Shown in pieces: positions 44,269 through 54,474 of a stretch of 64,000 nucleotides of DNA. Position numbers and translations under genes: made by a program. How positions within the stretch are numbered: the first letter of the stretch is position 1; the number at the start of each line of letters is the position of its first letter. The stretch is from positions 124,001 to 188,000 of the forward strand of contig FMTX01000009.1 in NCBI GenBank assembly GCA_900100895.1. Reading direction: 5' to 3'. The stretch comes from Lachnospiraceae bacterium YSD2013. GTDB taxonomy: Bacteria > Bacillota > Clostridia > Lachnospirales > Lachnospiraceae. The notes beneath the pieces were generated by a model, which worked only from the letters and a program-made list of their open reading frames with translations, made no database searches and had not been told where the DNA came from.

Positions 44269-47200
44269 ACCCCTTCTCCCTTCTTTTTGCCTATGCTTTC
44301 GTAAAAAGCATCAATCTCGGCATTTTCTTTGGTCTCGCCTTCTTCTTCAAACTTGCTGATTAAGCTAAGTAATTTCTTGTAGTCGGCGGGGATAATCTTC
44401 TTAAACTTGTCTACATAGGTGTCAAAGTTATCAAGGACTTCCTTGGCCTTAACGGAGCCTGTGTATTTCACGTGGTTCGTAAGTAGCTTCTTAAGTTCGT
44501 CCTTGTCGACTTTGTGCTCAAGCTTCTCCATGAGGACAAGGTCTTTGTTTAAGTTCTTGTACAGGCAGTTTTCTTCGTCGAGGACATAAGCGATACCGCC
44601 GCTCATGCCGGCTGCGAAGTTCTTGCCGGTGGGGCCGAGGATTACGGCGCGTCCGCCTGTCATGTATTCGCATCCGTGCTCGCCTACGCCTTCTACTACT
44701 GCGATGGCGCCTGAGTTACGTACGCAGAAACGTTCGCCCGCGATACCTGCTATGTAAGCTTCACCGGAGGTTGCACCGTAGAGTGCCACGTTACCGATGA
44801 TGACGTTCTCGTGAGGCTTGTATGCCGCATCGGCGGGAGCCTTGACGGATAACTTACCGCCGGATAAGCCTTTGCCGAAGTAGTCGTTGGAATCGCCCGT
44901 AAGGTTAATGGTTAAGCCCTTGGGAATGAATGCGCCGAAGCTCTGTCCGCCTGCGCCTTCACAGTCAAGAACGATTGCGTCATCCTTGAGTCCCTTGTGG
45001 TTCTTACGAACTATTTCTGCACCAAGCAAAGTTCCGAAGGTTCTGTCGGTGTTGGTGATCTTAACCTTTTTCTTGGTGGTTCCTTCTTTTTCTATTGCCT
45101 TAACGATGTCCTTGTCTTTAAGGAGTTCGCGCTCGTCAACGGTTTTCTCGAGCCCAAAATCATATAAGTCTTTGTTACTTGAAATGTCCTTCTGTTCGCT
45201 CACAAGAATCTTGGAAAGATCAAGCTTCTTTTCCCGCTCGCTTAAGCCATCTTTCATCTTAAGGAGGTCTGTTCGGCCTACAAGTTCATTGAGGGTGCGC
45301 ACGCCGAGCTTGGACATGTATTCGCGGAGCTCTCTTGCGATGAAGCGCATGAAGTTCTCTACATATTCCGGCTTACCGGAGAAGTTCTTGCGAAGCTCGG
45401 GGTTCTGGGTTGCGATACCCATGGGACAGGTATCGAGGTTGCAGACACGCATCATTACGCAACCGAGCGTAACAAGGGGAGCTGTTGCAAATCCGAACTC
45501 CTCGGCACCTAAACATGCTGCGATTGCAACGTCACGGCCGCTCATAAGCTTACCGTCGGTTTCAATCACAACTCTGTCTCGAAGGCCGTTCATAATAAGA
45601 GTCTGATGAGTCTCGGAAAGACCCATTTCCCAGGGAAGTCCTGCATTGTGGATGGAGCTTATGGGAGCAGCTCCGGTACCGCCGTCATAACCTGAAATAA
45701 GGATTACGCCTGCGCCTGCTTTGGCTACGCCTGCGGCGATTGTGCCGACACCTGCTTCCGCTACGAGCTTAACGGAGATACGCGCATATTTGTTGGCGTT
45801 CTTAAGGTCGTAGATAAGCTGAGCTAAGTCTTCGATAGAGTAAATATCATGGTGCGGAGGCGGCGAAATAAGGCTTACGCCGGGCGTTGAGTGACGGGTC
45901 TTCGCAATCCAGGGGTATACCTTTCCTGCCGGAAGATGGCCACCTTCACCGGGCTTCGCGCCCTGAGCCATTTTAATCTGAATTTCTTTGGCGCTTGATA
46001 AGTAGCGTTCCGTAACACCGAAACGTCCGCTTGCCACCTGCTTGATGGCAGAGCTTCTGTCGTTATCGGTACCGGCTGACTCTAGGCGCTCATTGCTTTC
46101 ACCGCCCTCACCGCTGTTTGACTTTCCCTTAAGTCTATTCATGGCGATAGCAAGCGTTTCGTGAGCTTCCTCGGATATTGAGCCATAGGACATGGCGCCG
46201 GTCTTGAAGCGTTTGACGATTTCGTCTTCGCTTTCCACCTCTGAAAGAGGTATTGCATTAGTCGTATATTTAAAGTCAAGGAGACTTCTTAAATAGCCGG
46301 TTTCTTCGGAGTCCACCATAGCGGTGTACTGCTTGAACTTGTCGTAGTTGCCCTCGCGAGTAGCACACTGGAGCATGTGAATGGTCTGAGGGTTGTATCT
46401 GTGAGTCTCGCCCTGCGCACGCATCTTGTGGCGTCCCACGGAATTAATTGTGGGGTTGCAGGAAAGACCGAGTGAATCGAAGGCTTTGGAATGAAGCAAG
46501 TCGCTTTGCCCAGCTATATCTTCAAGGTCGATACCACCGATTCTGCTTACAGTGCCGGTAAAGTATTTATCAATCAGTGACTGACCGATGCCGACTGCCT
46601 CGAAGATTCTGCTGCCCTGGTAAGACTGAATGGTGGAAATGCCCATCTTGGACGCAATCTTAACGATACCCTGAAGAACTGCCTTGTCGTAGTCGTCAAC
46701 GGCTGCGTAGTAGTCCTTATTAAGAAGGCCGTCATTGATAAGCTTGCCGATTGAAGCATGAGCAAGATAAGGGTTAACCGCACTTACACCGAAGCCGAGG
46801 AGTGTTGCGAAATGGTGCACTTCTCTGGGCTCGCCGGACTCAAGGATGAGTGACATTGCGGTACATTTCTTGGTCTGTACAAGGTGCTTGTGAACCGCCG
46901 AAACCGCAAGAAGCGAAGGAATCGCAACATGGTTCTCGTCTACACCGCGGTCGGTAAGAATCAGGATGTCCGCACCGCTCTTGTAAGCTCTGTCCACTTC
47001 TACGAATACGTGGTCGAGCGCGCGGTCGATAGGCATCTTCTTGTAGTAAATAATCGGTACGTTAACTACCTTGAAACCTTCTTTGTTCATGGAACGAATC
47101 TTGAGCATATCAAGGTCGGTAAGTATCGGGTTCTCTATCTTAAGCACTCTGCAGTTCTCGGGAGTCTCTGAAAGTAAATTACCGTTCTTGCCCACATAAA

Positions 47201-48818
47201 CTGCGGTAGATGTAACAATTTTCTCTCTGATAGCATCAATCGGAGGGTTTGTAACCTGCGCGAAGCTCTGCTTAAAGTAGTCAAACAAAGGACGTGCCTG
47301 CTTGGAAAGAACCGCAAGAGGCGTATCCACACCCATGGCACCGATGTGTTCGCTCTTGTTAAGAGCCATGCAGAGAATCTCCTCTGCATATTCTTCATAT
47401 GAATAACCGAAGGCCTTCTGAAGGCGCATAAGCTCTTCGTCGCCGTAGGATACAGGTTTCTCGTTGGGAATCTTTAAGTCTCGAAGCTTAAGTGTGTTAC
47501 CGTCGATCCACTCGCCGTAAGGCTCCTTGGAGGCGTACTTTTCTTTGATCTCCGCATCCGTATAAATCTTGGAAATCTTGGTATCAACAAGAAGCATCTT
47601 ACCGGGATGGAGACGTTCTTTCTTCACGATATGTGCCTCGTCGATATTAAGCACACCTACTTCCGACGAAAGAATGAGTCTTCCGTCGTCCGTTACATAG
47701 TATCTGGAAGGTCTTAAGCCGTTACGGTCAAGGATTGCTCCCATAACATCGCCGTCCGAGAAAAGAATGGACGCCGGACCGTCCCAAGGCTCCATCATGG
47801 TAGCGTAGTATGCGTAGAAATCCCTTACCTTATCGGAAATCGTATCGTTGTGATCCCAAGGCTCGGGAATAAGAATCATGGCTGCAAGAGCGGGATCCAT
47901 GCCGCTCATCATCATGAATTCAAGTGTATTGTCAAGCATAGCGGAGTCGGAGCCTTCTGCGGGAATTACGGGAAGGACTCTCGTCATATCCTCGGGTGTG
48001 AAAGCATCCGTGAACATGGTCTCCTCGCGCGCAAGCATCTTGTCGACGTTACCGCGAATAGTGTTAATCTCACCGTTATGCACAAGCATTCTGTTAGGAT
48101 GAGCTCTGCGCCAGCTGGGATTGGTGTTCGTAGAGAATCTTGAATGAACCATCGCAATGGCAGACTCATAAGCCTTATCCTGAAGGTCCTTAAAGAAAGT
48201 ACGAAGCTGGCCTACCAAGAACATACCTTTATATACGATGGTTCTCGAAGACAAAGACGGCACATAAGTATTGTCGTTACTCTGCTCGAATACTCGTCTG
48301 ATTACATAAAGCTTTCTGTCAAATTCAAGGTCTGTATGAGCACTTGCGGGACGCTTGATAAAGCCCTGATAAATATCCGGGCAACTCTCCAAAGCCTTGG
48401 AACCAAGGACAGTGGGAACAGTGGGAACCTTTCTCCATCCTATGAATTCAAGACCTTCTTTGGCTACGATAACCTCAAACATCTTACGGGCCTGTCTTTG
48501 TGCAAGCTCTTCTCTCGGGAAAAAGAACATGCCGACACCGTATTCACGCTCACCGGGAAGGGTAAAGCCTTCTTCTTTGGCCGCTTTAACGAGGAACTTG
48601 TGCGGAACCTGTGTAAGAATTCCTACGCCGTCTCCGGTCTCGCCTTTCGCGTCTTTACCTGCGCGGTGCTCAAGGTTCTCAACGATCTTTAAAGCATCGT
48701 CAACTATGGCATGGCTCTTCTTGCCGTGAATGTTGATTATGGCTCCGATACCGCAGTTGTCGTGTTCAAAAGAAGGATCGTACATATTCTGCTGGGGGTT
48801 CTCTCCATCCTGTTTCAT
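44265..48818 (-). CDS. gltB: Glutamate synthase large subunit
   Basis: 1517 residues, full length. It converts glutamine plus 2-oxoglutarate to two glutamates. The amidotransferase nucleophile is Cys22 in DNCGIGA, exposed after removal of a 21-residue propeptide. The FMN/Fe-S synthase domain (GGEGGESNE, AKPGEGGHLPAGK, CNLDTCPMGIATQ) and the C-terminal beta-helix (GAGGQSFGAF, GGTAVILG-like repeats) are all present. It is translationally coupled to gltD and preceded by pyrG by 19 bases. Confidence 0.98.
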   Translation of the reverse strand: MKQDGENPQQNMYDPSFEHDNCGIGAIINIHGKKSHAIVDDALKIVENLEHRAGKDAKGETGDGVGILTQVPHKFLVKAAKEEGFTLPGEREYGVGMFFFPREELAQRQARKMFEVIVAKEGLEFIGWRKVPTVPTVLGSKALESCPDIYQGFIKRPASAHTDLEFDRKLYVIRRVFEQSNDNTYVPSLSSRTIVYKGMFLVGQLRTFFKDLQDKAYESAIAMVHSRFSTNTNPSWRRAHPNRMLVHNGEINTIRGNVDKMLAREETMFTDAFTPEDMTRVLPVIPAEGSDSAMLDNTLEFMMMSGMDPALAAMILIPEPWDHNDTISDKVRDFYAYYATMMEPWDGPASILFSDGDVMGAILDRNGLRPSRYYVTDDGRLILSSEVGVLNIDEAHIVKKERLHPGKMLLVDTKISKIYTDAEIKEKYASKEPYGEWIDGNTLKLRDLKIPNEKPVSYGDEELMRLQKAFGYSYEEYAEEILCMALNKSEHIGAMGVDTPLAVLSKQARPLFDYFKQSFAQVTNPPIDAIREKIVTSTAVYVGKNGNLLSETPENCRVLKIENPILTDLDMLKIRSMNKEGFKVVNVPIIYYKKMPIDRALDHVFVEVDRAYKSGADILILTDRGVDENHVAIPSLLAVSAVHKHLVQTKKCTAMSLILESGEPREVHHFATLLGFGVSAVNPYLAHASIGKLINDGLLNKDYYAAVDDYDKAVLQGIVKIASKMGISTIQSYQGSRIFEAVGIGQSLIDKYFTGTVSRIGGIDLEDIAGQSDLLHSKAFDSLGLSCNPTINSVGRHKMRAQGETHRYNPQTIHMLQCATREGNYDKFKQYTAMVDSEETGYLRSLLDFKYTTNAIPLSEVESEDEIVKRFKTGAMSYGSISEEAHETLAIAMNRLKGKSNSGEGGESNERLESAGTDNDRSSAIKQVASGRFGVTERYLSSAKEIQIKMAQGAKPGEGGHLPAGKVYPWIAKTRHSTPGVSLISPPPHHDIYSIEDLAQLIYDLKNANKYARISVKLVAEAGVGTIAAGVAKAGAGVILISGYDGGTGAAPISSIHNAGLPWEMGLSETHQTLIMNGLRDRVVIETDGKLMSGRDVAIAACLGAEEFGFATAPLVTLGCVMMRVCNLDTCPMGIATQNPELRKNFSGKPEYVENFMRFIARELREYMSKLGVRTLNELVGRTDLLKMKDGLSEREKKLDLSKILVSEQKDISSNKDLYDFGLEKTVDERELLKDKDIVKAIEKEGTTKKKVKITNTDRTFGTLLGAEIVRKNHKGLKDDAIVLDCEGAGGQSFGAFIPKGLTINLTGDSNDYFGKGLSGGKLSVKAPADAAYKPHENVIIGNVALYGATSGEAYIAGIAGERFCVRNSGAIAVVEGVGEHGCEYMTGGRAVILGPTGKNFAAGMSGGIAYVLDEENCLYKNLNKDLVLMEKLEHKVDKDELKKLLTNHVKYTGSVKAKEVLDNFDTYVDKFKKIIPADYKKLLSLISKFEEEGETKENAEIDAFYESIGKKKGEGV

Positions 48819-48837
48819 TGCTCAATACTCCTTAAAT

Positions 48838-50448
48838 TTATTTCTTTTGCTGCATATACTTAACCGCTGCCTCCACAAGTCCTTTGAATAAGGGATGCGC
48901 CGCATCGGGGCGGGACTTGAATTCCGGATGGGCCTGTGTTGCGAGAAAGTATGGCTGATCTTTAAGTTCTATCATTTCAACGATTCGACCGTCGGGGGAC
49001 ATACCGCTAAGAACCATACCGTTCTTAACAAGAACGTCCTTGTACTCGTTGTTGACTTCATATCTGTGACGATGGCGTTCGCTGATGTTTTCCTGTCCGT
49101 AGAGCTCATAAGCCTTTGTGGACTTATCAAGCTTACAAGGGTAAGCACCGAGTCTTAATGTGCCGCCTAAGTTCACTACGCCGTTCTGCTCGGGCATAAG
49201 GTCGATTACGGGGTGCATGGTATCGGGGTTAAGCTCGCTGCTGTTGGCGCCCGCAAGTTCGCAGACATTTCTTGCAAATTCAATAATTGCAACCTGCATG
49301 CCGAGACAGAGACCTAAGAAAGGAATCTTGTTTTCTCTTGCATATCTTACGGCTTCAATCTTGCCTTCCGTACCTCTTACGCCGAAACCGCCGGGTACGA
49401 GGATTCCATCGGAGCCCTTAAGATACTTTTCAGCGCCGTCTTTCTCGATATCTTCCGAATCAACCCAGTTGATTTCTACCTTGGCCTGCTCGGCGATACC
49501 GCTGTGCTTTAAGGCTTCCACAACGCTTAAGTATGCGTCGTGAAGTGCCACGTACTTGCCGACAAGAGAAATCTTTACGTTGTACTTAGGGTTCTTTTCA
49601 CGTACTGTAATCTCTTCCCACTTGGAAAGATCGGGTGTTCTGATGGGAAGGTTTAACAGCTTACAAATTGCGTCCGCAAAGCCTTCTTTTTCCAGCATAA
49701 GCGGTACATCGTACAAAGAAGGAGCGTCGAGGTTCTCAAGTACGTTTTCCTTCTTAACGTTACAAAAAAGAGCGACCTTTTCTTTTAAGTGATCGTCGAG
49801 GGGATAGTCCGAACGGCAAACAAGGATGTCGGGCCAAAGTCCCATGCTCTGAAGGTTCTTGACACTCATCTGGGTTGGCTTGGTCTTAAGTTCGCCGGAG
49901 GCTTTGATATAAGGGATAAGGGTTACGTGCACCATTGCGGTGTTGCCGATGCCCTGCTCGATTCTGAACTGTCTGATGGCTTCAAGGAAAGGCTGGCTTT
50001 CGATGTCGCCGACGGTGCCGCCTACTTCTACGATGGATACGGTTACGTCGCCGTCATCTTCTTCTGTGTGGAAGCGGGACTTGATTTCATTGGTGATGTG
50101 GGGAATTACCTGAACGGTACCTCCGCCGTAGTCACCGTGACGTTCTTTGTTGAGAACAGTCTGATAAACTTTACCGGTGGTAACGTTAGAATTTCTTGTA
50201 AGGCTTTCGTCAATGAAACGCTCGTAGTGACCGAGGTCCAAGTCTGTCTCACATCCGTCGTCGGTTACGAATACTTCGCCGTGCTGGATGGGGTTCATTG
50301 TGCCGGGATCCACATTGATGTAGGGATCGAATTTTTGCATGGTGACTCTGAAGCCTCTTGCTTTTAAGAGCCTTCCAAGTGATGCTGCAGTTATTCCTTT
50401 TCCGAGTCCCGATACGACTCCGCCTGTTACAAATACATACTTAACCAT
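48838..50448 (-). CDS. pyrG: CTP synthase
   Basis: 536 residues, normal length. It aminates UTP to CTP with glutamine. The synthetase P-loop region [15 protein letters not shown] and the glutamine amidotransferase triad, with Cys in FLGLCLGMQ and the final His-Pro-Glu (AHPEF), are visible. Placement inside a glutamine-consuming operon with asnB and gltBD is notable because pyrG usually sits with pyrimidine or rpoE genes. Confidence 0.98.
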   Translation of the reverse strand: MVKYVFVTGGVVSGLGKGITAASLGRLLKARGFRVTMQKFDPYINVDPGTMNPIQHGEVFVTDDGCETDLDLGHYERFIDESLTRNSNVTTGKVYQTVLNKERHGDYGGGTVQVIPHITNEIKSRFHTEEDDGDVTVSIVEVGGTVGDIESQPFLEAIRQFRIEQGIGNTAMVHVTLIPYIKASGELKTKPTQMSVKNLQSMGLWPDILVCRSDYPLDDHLKEKVALFCNVKKENVLENLDAPSLYDVPLMLEKEGFADAICKLLNLPIRTPDLSKWEEITVREKNPKYNVKISLVGKYVALHDAYLSVVEALKHSGIAEQAKVEINWVDSEDIEKDGAEKYLKGSDGILVPGGFGVRGTEGKIEAVRYARENKIPFLGLCLGMQVAIIEFARNVCELAGANSSELNPDTMHPVIDLMPEQNGVVNLGGTLRLGAYPCKLDKSTKAYELYGQENISERHRHRYEVNNEYKDVLVKNGMVLSGMSPDGRIVEMIELKDQPYFLATQAHPEFKSRPDAAHPLFKGLVEAAVKYMQQKK

Positions 50449-50496
50449 AAATTGCCTCTCTAATCTCTTAATCTCTTCTCTGTTTACACTTGTTGT

Positions 50497-52074
50497 TTAC
50501 ACACCGCTCGCGCCGTAGTTCGCAAGTACTCTTGCGGAAGGGTCGTTTACGTTACAGCCTTCCCAGGACTTATTAGGCATCCAGAAATCCGCTATCATGT
50601 GAGCCTGTCCGGGATAATACTCTTCAAAGAGTTCTCTGTATAAAAGCGATTCCTTGGTGAACGGAGCCGCGTGGGTGTACTTTTTAATCTTCTCTTTAAA
50701 TTCTTCGTCTGTGTACTTCTCTTCTGCGTAGGCTTTCAGGTAATCTACCATCGAGTGTCCCACTGCATCGGAAAAAGCAGCCTTCTCACGCATCAATATG
50801 TCGTAAGGAAGGTAATCACCTTCGAATGCGTGTCTTAACAAATATTTACCTTTGTTGTAGGTGTTCATCTTGAGCTTTGGGTTGATGCTCATGACATATT
50901 TCACAAAATCAAGGTCGCCGAAAGGTACGCGGGCTTCCATGGAGTTAACGGAAATGCAACGGTCGGCTCTGAGTACGTCGTACATGTAAAGTTCCTTGAT
51001 ACGCTTGGAGGCTTCTCTCTGGAAGCTTTCTGCGTCGGGAGCGAAATCTGTGTACTTGTATCCGAAGAGCTCATCCGAAATCTCGCCGGTCATAAGAACG
51101 CGGATATCGGTAGTCTCGTGAATTGCCTTACATACGAGGTACATACCGATGCTTGCTCGGATTGTGGTGATATCGAAGGTTCCGAGTAACTTAACTACGT
51201 CGGGAAGTGCCTTGATTACGTCGTCTGCGGTAATGATTACCTCGGTGTGGTCGCTTCCGATATAGTCTGCGACTTCTTTGGCGTATTTAAGGTCGATTGC
51301 GTCGGTGCTCATGCCTATTGCGAAGGTCTTGATGGGCTTATCAAGTAGCTTCTGTGATACCGCACATACAAGGGAGCTGTCGAGACCGCCACTTAGTAAG
51401 AATCCTAACGGTGCATCGGAGTCAAGACGCTTCTCTATGCCTTTTGTAAGTTTTTCTTTAATATTCCTGCAGGCTTCTTCGAGGCCGTCCTCGGAGTATT
51501 CTTTGGTCGCACTTACGTCCGAGTAGCATATGAAGTTGCCGTCGATGTAGTAGTGTCCGGGAGGGAACGGGAATATCTTGTCAACAAGGCCTGTGAGGTT
51601 TTTAGCTTCGCTGGCAAAGACTATCCCTCCCTCTCTGGTATGGCCGTAAAACAAAGGCCTTATTCCAATCGGATCTCTCGCCGCCACGAGAGATTTACGT
51701 TTGGCATCATAAATTATTAATGCGTATTCCGCATCAAGCTTGGCAAACATCTCGGGGCCGTACTTCTCATACATGGGAAGCAGTATCTCGCAGTCCGAGT
51801 CGCTTGCGAAGGTGTATTCTTTTTCAAGTTCTGCTTTGATAGGTCTGAAACCATATATCTCGCCATTACATACCAGTTTATTACCGTTAAGATTAAAGGG
51901 CTGCATTCCGCTTTCCGTAAGACCCATAATCGAAAGTCTCTGAAAGCCCATCACTCCGCCGTCAAACTCTTCCATTCTGTCCATGTCAGGGCCTCTTGAG
52001 TGGGTCCGTTCCATGTACTCCCTTAATTGATCTTGTGGAAATTCTTTTCCCTGGTACGCAAAAATTGAACACAT
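50497..52074 (-). CDS. asnB: Asparagine synthase (glutamine-hydrolysing)
   Basis: 525 residues. Nucleophile Cys2 (MCSIFAYQG) begins the Ntn-type glutaminase domain; the synthetase domain carries the PP-loop SGGLDSSL. It makes asparagine from aspartate, glutamine and ATP. First gene of the operon asnB-pyrG-gltB-gltD-GS-like-ANTAR. A leader of about 290 bases precedes it, containing a promoter-proximal terminator (52314-52359) and two more hairpins. Confidence 0.97.
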   Translation of the reverse strand: MCSIFAYQGKEFPQDQLREYMERTHSRGPDMDRMEEFDGGVMGFQRLSIMGLTESGMQPFNLNGNKLVCNGEIYGFRPIKAELEKEYTFASDSDCEILLPMYEKYGPEMFAKLDAEYALIIYDAKRKSLVAARDPIGIRPLFYGHTREGGIVFASEAKNLTGLVDKIFPFPPGHYYIDGNFICYSDVSATKEYSEDGLEEACRNIKEKLTKGIEKRLDSDAPLGFLLSGGLDSSLVCAVSQKLLDKPIKTFAIGMSTDAIDLKYAKEVADYIGSDHTEVIITADDVIKALPDVVKLLGTFDITTIRASIGMYLVCKAIHETTDIRVLMTGEISDELFGYKYTDFAPDAESFQREASKRIKELYMYDVLRADRCISVNSMEARVPFGDLDFVKYVMSINPKLKMNTYNKGKYLLRHAFEGDYLPYDILMREKAAFSDAVGHSMVDYLKAYAEEKYTDEEFKEKIKKYTHAAPFTKESLLYRELFEEYYPGQAHMIADFWMPNKSWEGCNVNDPSARVLANYGASGV

Positions 52075-52141
52075 TGTAGGTTTCCTCGTTGTTGTTATTT
52101 CCTGCTTTGGCAGGTGAATTTTTATACCTATGGCACAGATT

Positions 52142-52207
52142 GTAAAGTCTTCGCCTTTACGATTGTCGCGTTTGCCGTTGAATGCTTCCGCCTACACACA
52201 TGTAGGC
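52142..52207 (-). promoter_or_regulatory. Two leader hairpins between the attenuator and asnB
   Basis: GTAAAG/CTTTAC around 7 bases (52142-52160) and GCCTACA/TGTAGGC around 4 bases (52190-52207). ANTAR targets are paired small hairpins, so these are candidates, but neither loop cleanly shows the A1/G4 hexaloop pattern. The remainder of 52075-52313 shows nothing I can name; GTCGCTTTAT at 52216-52225 repeats the terminator 3' side (52352-52361). Confidence 0.4.
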
Positions 52208-52313
52208 ATGTCTTCGTCGCTTTATGCTATGTTGTGCAAGCACACATATCATCAACCGCCGAACCCATATAAATGCTGCACATTTGAAGCGCTCCCCGGC
52301 TTTATCGCGCAAA

Positions 52314-52359
52314 AAAGCGACAAAGGCACGGGGGAATCCCGCGACGCCTTTGTCGCTTT
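52314..52359 (-). terminator. Promoter-proximal terminator (attenuator) upstream of asnB
   Basis: A 14-bp perfect stem AAAGCGACAAAGGC/GCCTTTGTCGCTTT with an 18-base GC-rich top, followed by TTTTTT on the minus strand. It lies downstream of the promoter at 52370-52398, so the stem begins about 4 bases after the predicted transcript start. It could also end the operon that stops at 52434. Confidence 0.88.
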
Positions 52360-52369
52360 ATATTGTATC

Positions 52370-52398
52370 ATTGTATACAGGTAGGACAGGTTTGTCAA
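52370..52398 (-). promoter_or_regulatory. Sigma-A promoter of the asnB operon
   Basis: TTGACA (52393-52398), 17 bases, TACAAT (52370-52375) on the minus strand, in the 74-base gap between the GNAT stop and the attenuator. Confidence 0.85.
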
Positions 52399-52433
52399 TA
52401 AGTTTTTAAGTGATTTTTATATGACATTCTCTG

Positions 52434-52958
52434 TTACTTTAAATCAATACGATAGTGTTGCTTCATAACTCCGACTTCCCTGAATTCATCGGTCAGCATT
52501 CCGCCGCAGCTCTTTGCTGTCGCGGCCGATGCGGTGTTGCTTTTGTCGCAGGATATGATTACCTGCTTAAGGCCTATGCTTCGGGCGAAGTCCAGGCAAA
52601 GCGCCAGCTGCTTCGTGCCGTATCCCTTGCCGCGTTCGGAAGGTCTGATGCCGTAAGCTATGTGGCCGCCTTTTCGTAACTGTTCTGTCAATGAATGATG
52701 AATCTTGATACAGCCTATAAGCTTTCCGTCCGAAACCCGCCTTGAAAAGAAAGTGCTCGTCCTCACGCCCGTCTCAGAGTTCACCTCGCTGATGGCCTCA
52801 ATATGCTTAAGCCACTCGTCAAAGCTGTCAAAATACGCAAGCCCTCCGCTTCCGTGAACCTGCATGTCCCCGGCGCCGAAATGCTCTTCTTTGTACTCTG
52901 TTATCTCTTGTTCCATTGCCTTGGTCGGTCTTACCAATACCAATTCACTTGTACTCAT
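52434..52958 (-). CDS. GNAT-family acetyltransferase
   Basis: 174 residues; start at 52958 follows GAAGGA. The acetyl-CoA-binding motif A is clear (IRPSERGKGYGTKQLALCLDFAR), followed by an NTASAATAKSCGG helix typical of RimJ/RimL-like GNATs. Substrate unknown. Its start overlaps the end of the GH25 gene by 14 bases, so it is the last gene of the seven-gene operon that begins at 57237. Confidence 0.9.
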   Translation of the reverse strand: MSTSELVLVRPTKAMEQEITEYKEEHFGAGDMQVHGSGGLAYFDSFDEWLKHIEAISEVNSETGVRTSTFFSRRVSDGKLIGCIKIHHSLTEQLRKGGHIAYGIRPSERGKGYGTKQLALCLDFARSIGLKQVIISCDKSNTASAATAKSCGGMLTDEFREVGVMKQHYRIDLK

Positions 52959-53664
52959 AGAATTCCTTCTCATCGCTGCAATAAACATTCATGTCAATGT
53001 ATCGTTCTGCTCCCGAATACCCCTTAAGCACGTGCCTGTTTGAGTACTGCCAGAAAGTCCATTTTACGGACGGGTCAGGCTTCTTGTAGACGCTCCTGAT
53101 CCAAACGTCGTAGTCGCCGAATTCTTCCTGCAGTACCGGCAACCATTCTTCGGTGGTATATAGTATCGGTCGCTGATTGTAGTGTGTTTCCACGATGCTT
53201 ATATAGTCTCCCAGCTCCGAAAGCAGTTTTTCTTTGTCGAGCTTATCCGGGTCCTTGTATCCCCCGTAGGGCTCAACATCCACCACCGGCGGAAGCATGC
53301 CCTCCACAGCCGTTACAGCATTGCAGAAATTCTCTGCCTGCGTGGCTCCCGCCGAGTCAAGGCTGAAGAAATGATATGCCCCGATTCTTAATCCTGTCGC
53401 CTGCGCCTCGCTCCAGTTCTTATCAAACTGTTCATCCTTGTACCCCGAGCCTTCGGTTGCCTTAATGTAGGCAAAAGAAATCTCCTCGTCGGCTAGTTTG
53501 TTCCAATCTATCTCACCCTGATGATGCGAGACATCAATGCCGCGGATTGGGTACTTAGACCTAGACGGATTGTTTATATGAAGCACGCCGAAATATAAAA
53601 GAACCGCCGCTATGCCTGCCGGCAGTACCAAAAATATCAGTGAAATCAGTAACTTTCTTTTCAT
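52945..53664 (-). CDS. GH25 lysozyme with N-terminal membrane anchor
   Basis: 239 residues; start at 53664 follows GGGGGG. One hydrophobic segment (about 5-25) anchors or exports the protein. The GH25 domain shows GIDVSHHQGEIDW with the first catalytic Asp, IKATEGSGYKD, VVDVEPYGG with the catalytic Asp/Glu pair, and TFWQYS. It cleaves peptidoglycan between MurNAc and GlcNAc. Neighbours in the operon are metabolic, so its role there is not obvious. Confidence 0.93.
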   Translation of the reverse strand: MKRKLLISLIFLVLPAGIAAVLLYFGVLHINNPSRSKYPIRGIDVSHHQGEIDWNKLADEEISFAYIKATEGSGYKDEQFDKNWSEAQATGLRIGAYHFFSLDSAGATQAENFCNAVTAVEGMLPPVVDVEPYGGYKDPDKLDKEKLLSELGDYISIVETHYNQRPILYTTEEWLPVLQEEFGDYDVWIRSVYKKPDPSVKWTFWQYSNRHVLKGYSGAERYIDMNVYCSDEKEFYEYK

Positions 53665-53683
53665 ACACCCCCCTAATACGTGA

Positions 53684-54451
53684 CTATTTGTTCTTTCTGA
53701 CCACATACACATATCTGGCCAGTTCTTTTCTGTATTCTTCAAAAGGCTTGTCGGCGTACTCGGTCTGCGCTATCAGCATGTCGCACCAGTCACCGTTACC
53801 TTCCTGCTCGAATTCGTATTTGAGGGAAATGGCCGCTTTCTTTTTCCTGAGGAGCAGGTCGTAGGATTCTCTTGTGATGTCTGTGCAATCGTAATGAATG
53901 CTCTTGTGGCGGAGAATCTGCGCCAACTGTGATGTGTCCGCATTCTCTGTCTTAGGCACAACATCGCCCTCCTGATAACAGGTAAAGAAAGTGCCGCCTT
54001 TCTTAAGCCATTTCATAATATGATCTGTAAACGCCGCCATGTCGGGGGCGAAATACATGGTATCCATTGAAACGATGACGTCGAATGTGCCGGCCGGATA
54101 GTCGATTTCTCCTATGCAGGCCTGCTTGAAATCGCTGTCGGTTTTAAACGTCGCCCGGGCCGTATCTATAGCATTCTGCGAATAGTCAAAACCGTAGATG
54201 TGAGCACCCGTTTTCTTTTGCAGATAACCTAACATCTTGCCGTTTCCGCAACCTATATCAAGAATCCGCGCTTGTCTATCCGTCGGAATGTATTGAAGGA
54301 TTCGATCAACCTGCGTGGTATCGCTGAATCCGTCCTGCGAAAAATCATTGCCAAAAGCTTCCTCGCAGAAATGCCTGAAAGCCTCAGAGCTCTGCGCCAT
54401 TCCATAGAACTGCTCATATTCATTATAAAAAAGTAAGTTGTCCTGTTCCAA
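53684..54451 (-). CDS. SAM-dependent methyltransferase
   Basis: 255 residues, class I Rossmann fold. Motif I ILDIGCGNGKML (about 83-94), motif II YGFDYSQNAIDTA and the later DVIVSMDTMYF are visible. The protein is cytosolic; the acceptor is unknown. Located 23 bases after the MFS gene and 19 bases before GH25. Confidence 0.9.
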   Translation of the reverse strand: MEQDNLLFYNEYEQFYGMAQSSEAFRHFCEEAFGNDFSQDGFSDTTQVDRILQYIPTDRQARILDIGCGNGKMLGYLQKKTGAHIYGFDYSQNAIDTARATFKTDSDFKQACIGEIDYPAGTFDVIVSMDTMYFAPDMAAFTDHIMKWLKKGGTFFTCYQEGDVVPKTENADTSQLAQILRHKSIHYDCTDITRESYDLLLRKKKAAISLKYEFEQEGNGDWCDMLIAQTEYADKPFEEYRKELARYVYVVRKNK

Positions 54452-54474
54452 ATCTTGTCACCCCACGTAACCCT

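Noticed and set aside
52075-52310. Glutamine riboswitch in the asnB leader
   Set aside because: The conserved glnA/downstream-peptide core motifs were not found.
52314-52359. Hairpin as nothing more than the end of the upstream operon
   Set aside because: It may do that too, but a near-consensus promoter lies between the upstream stop and the hairpin, so the hairpin must also be within the asnB transcript.
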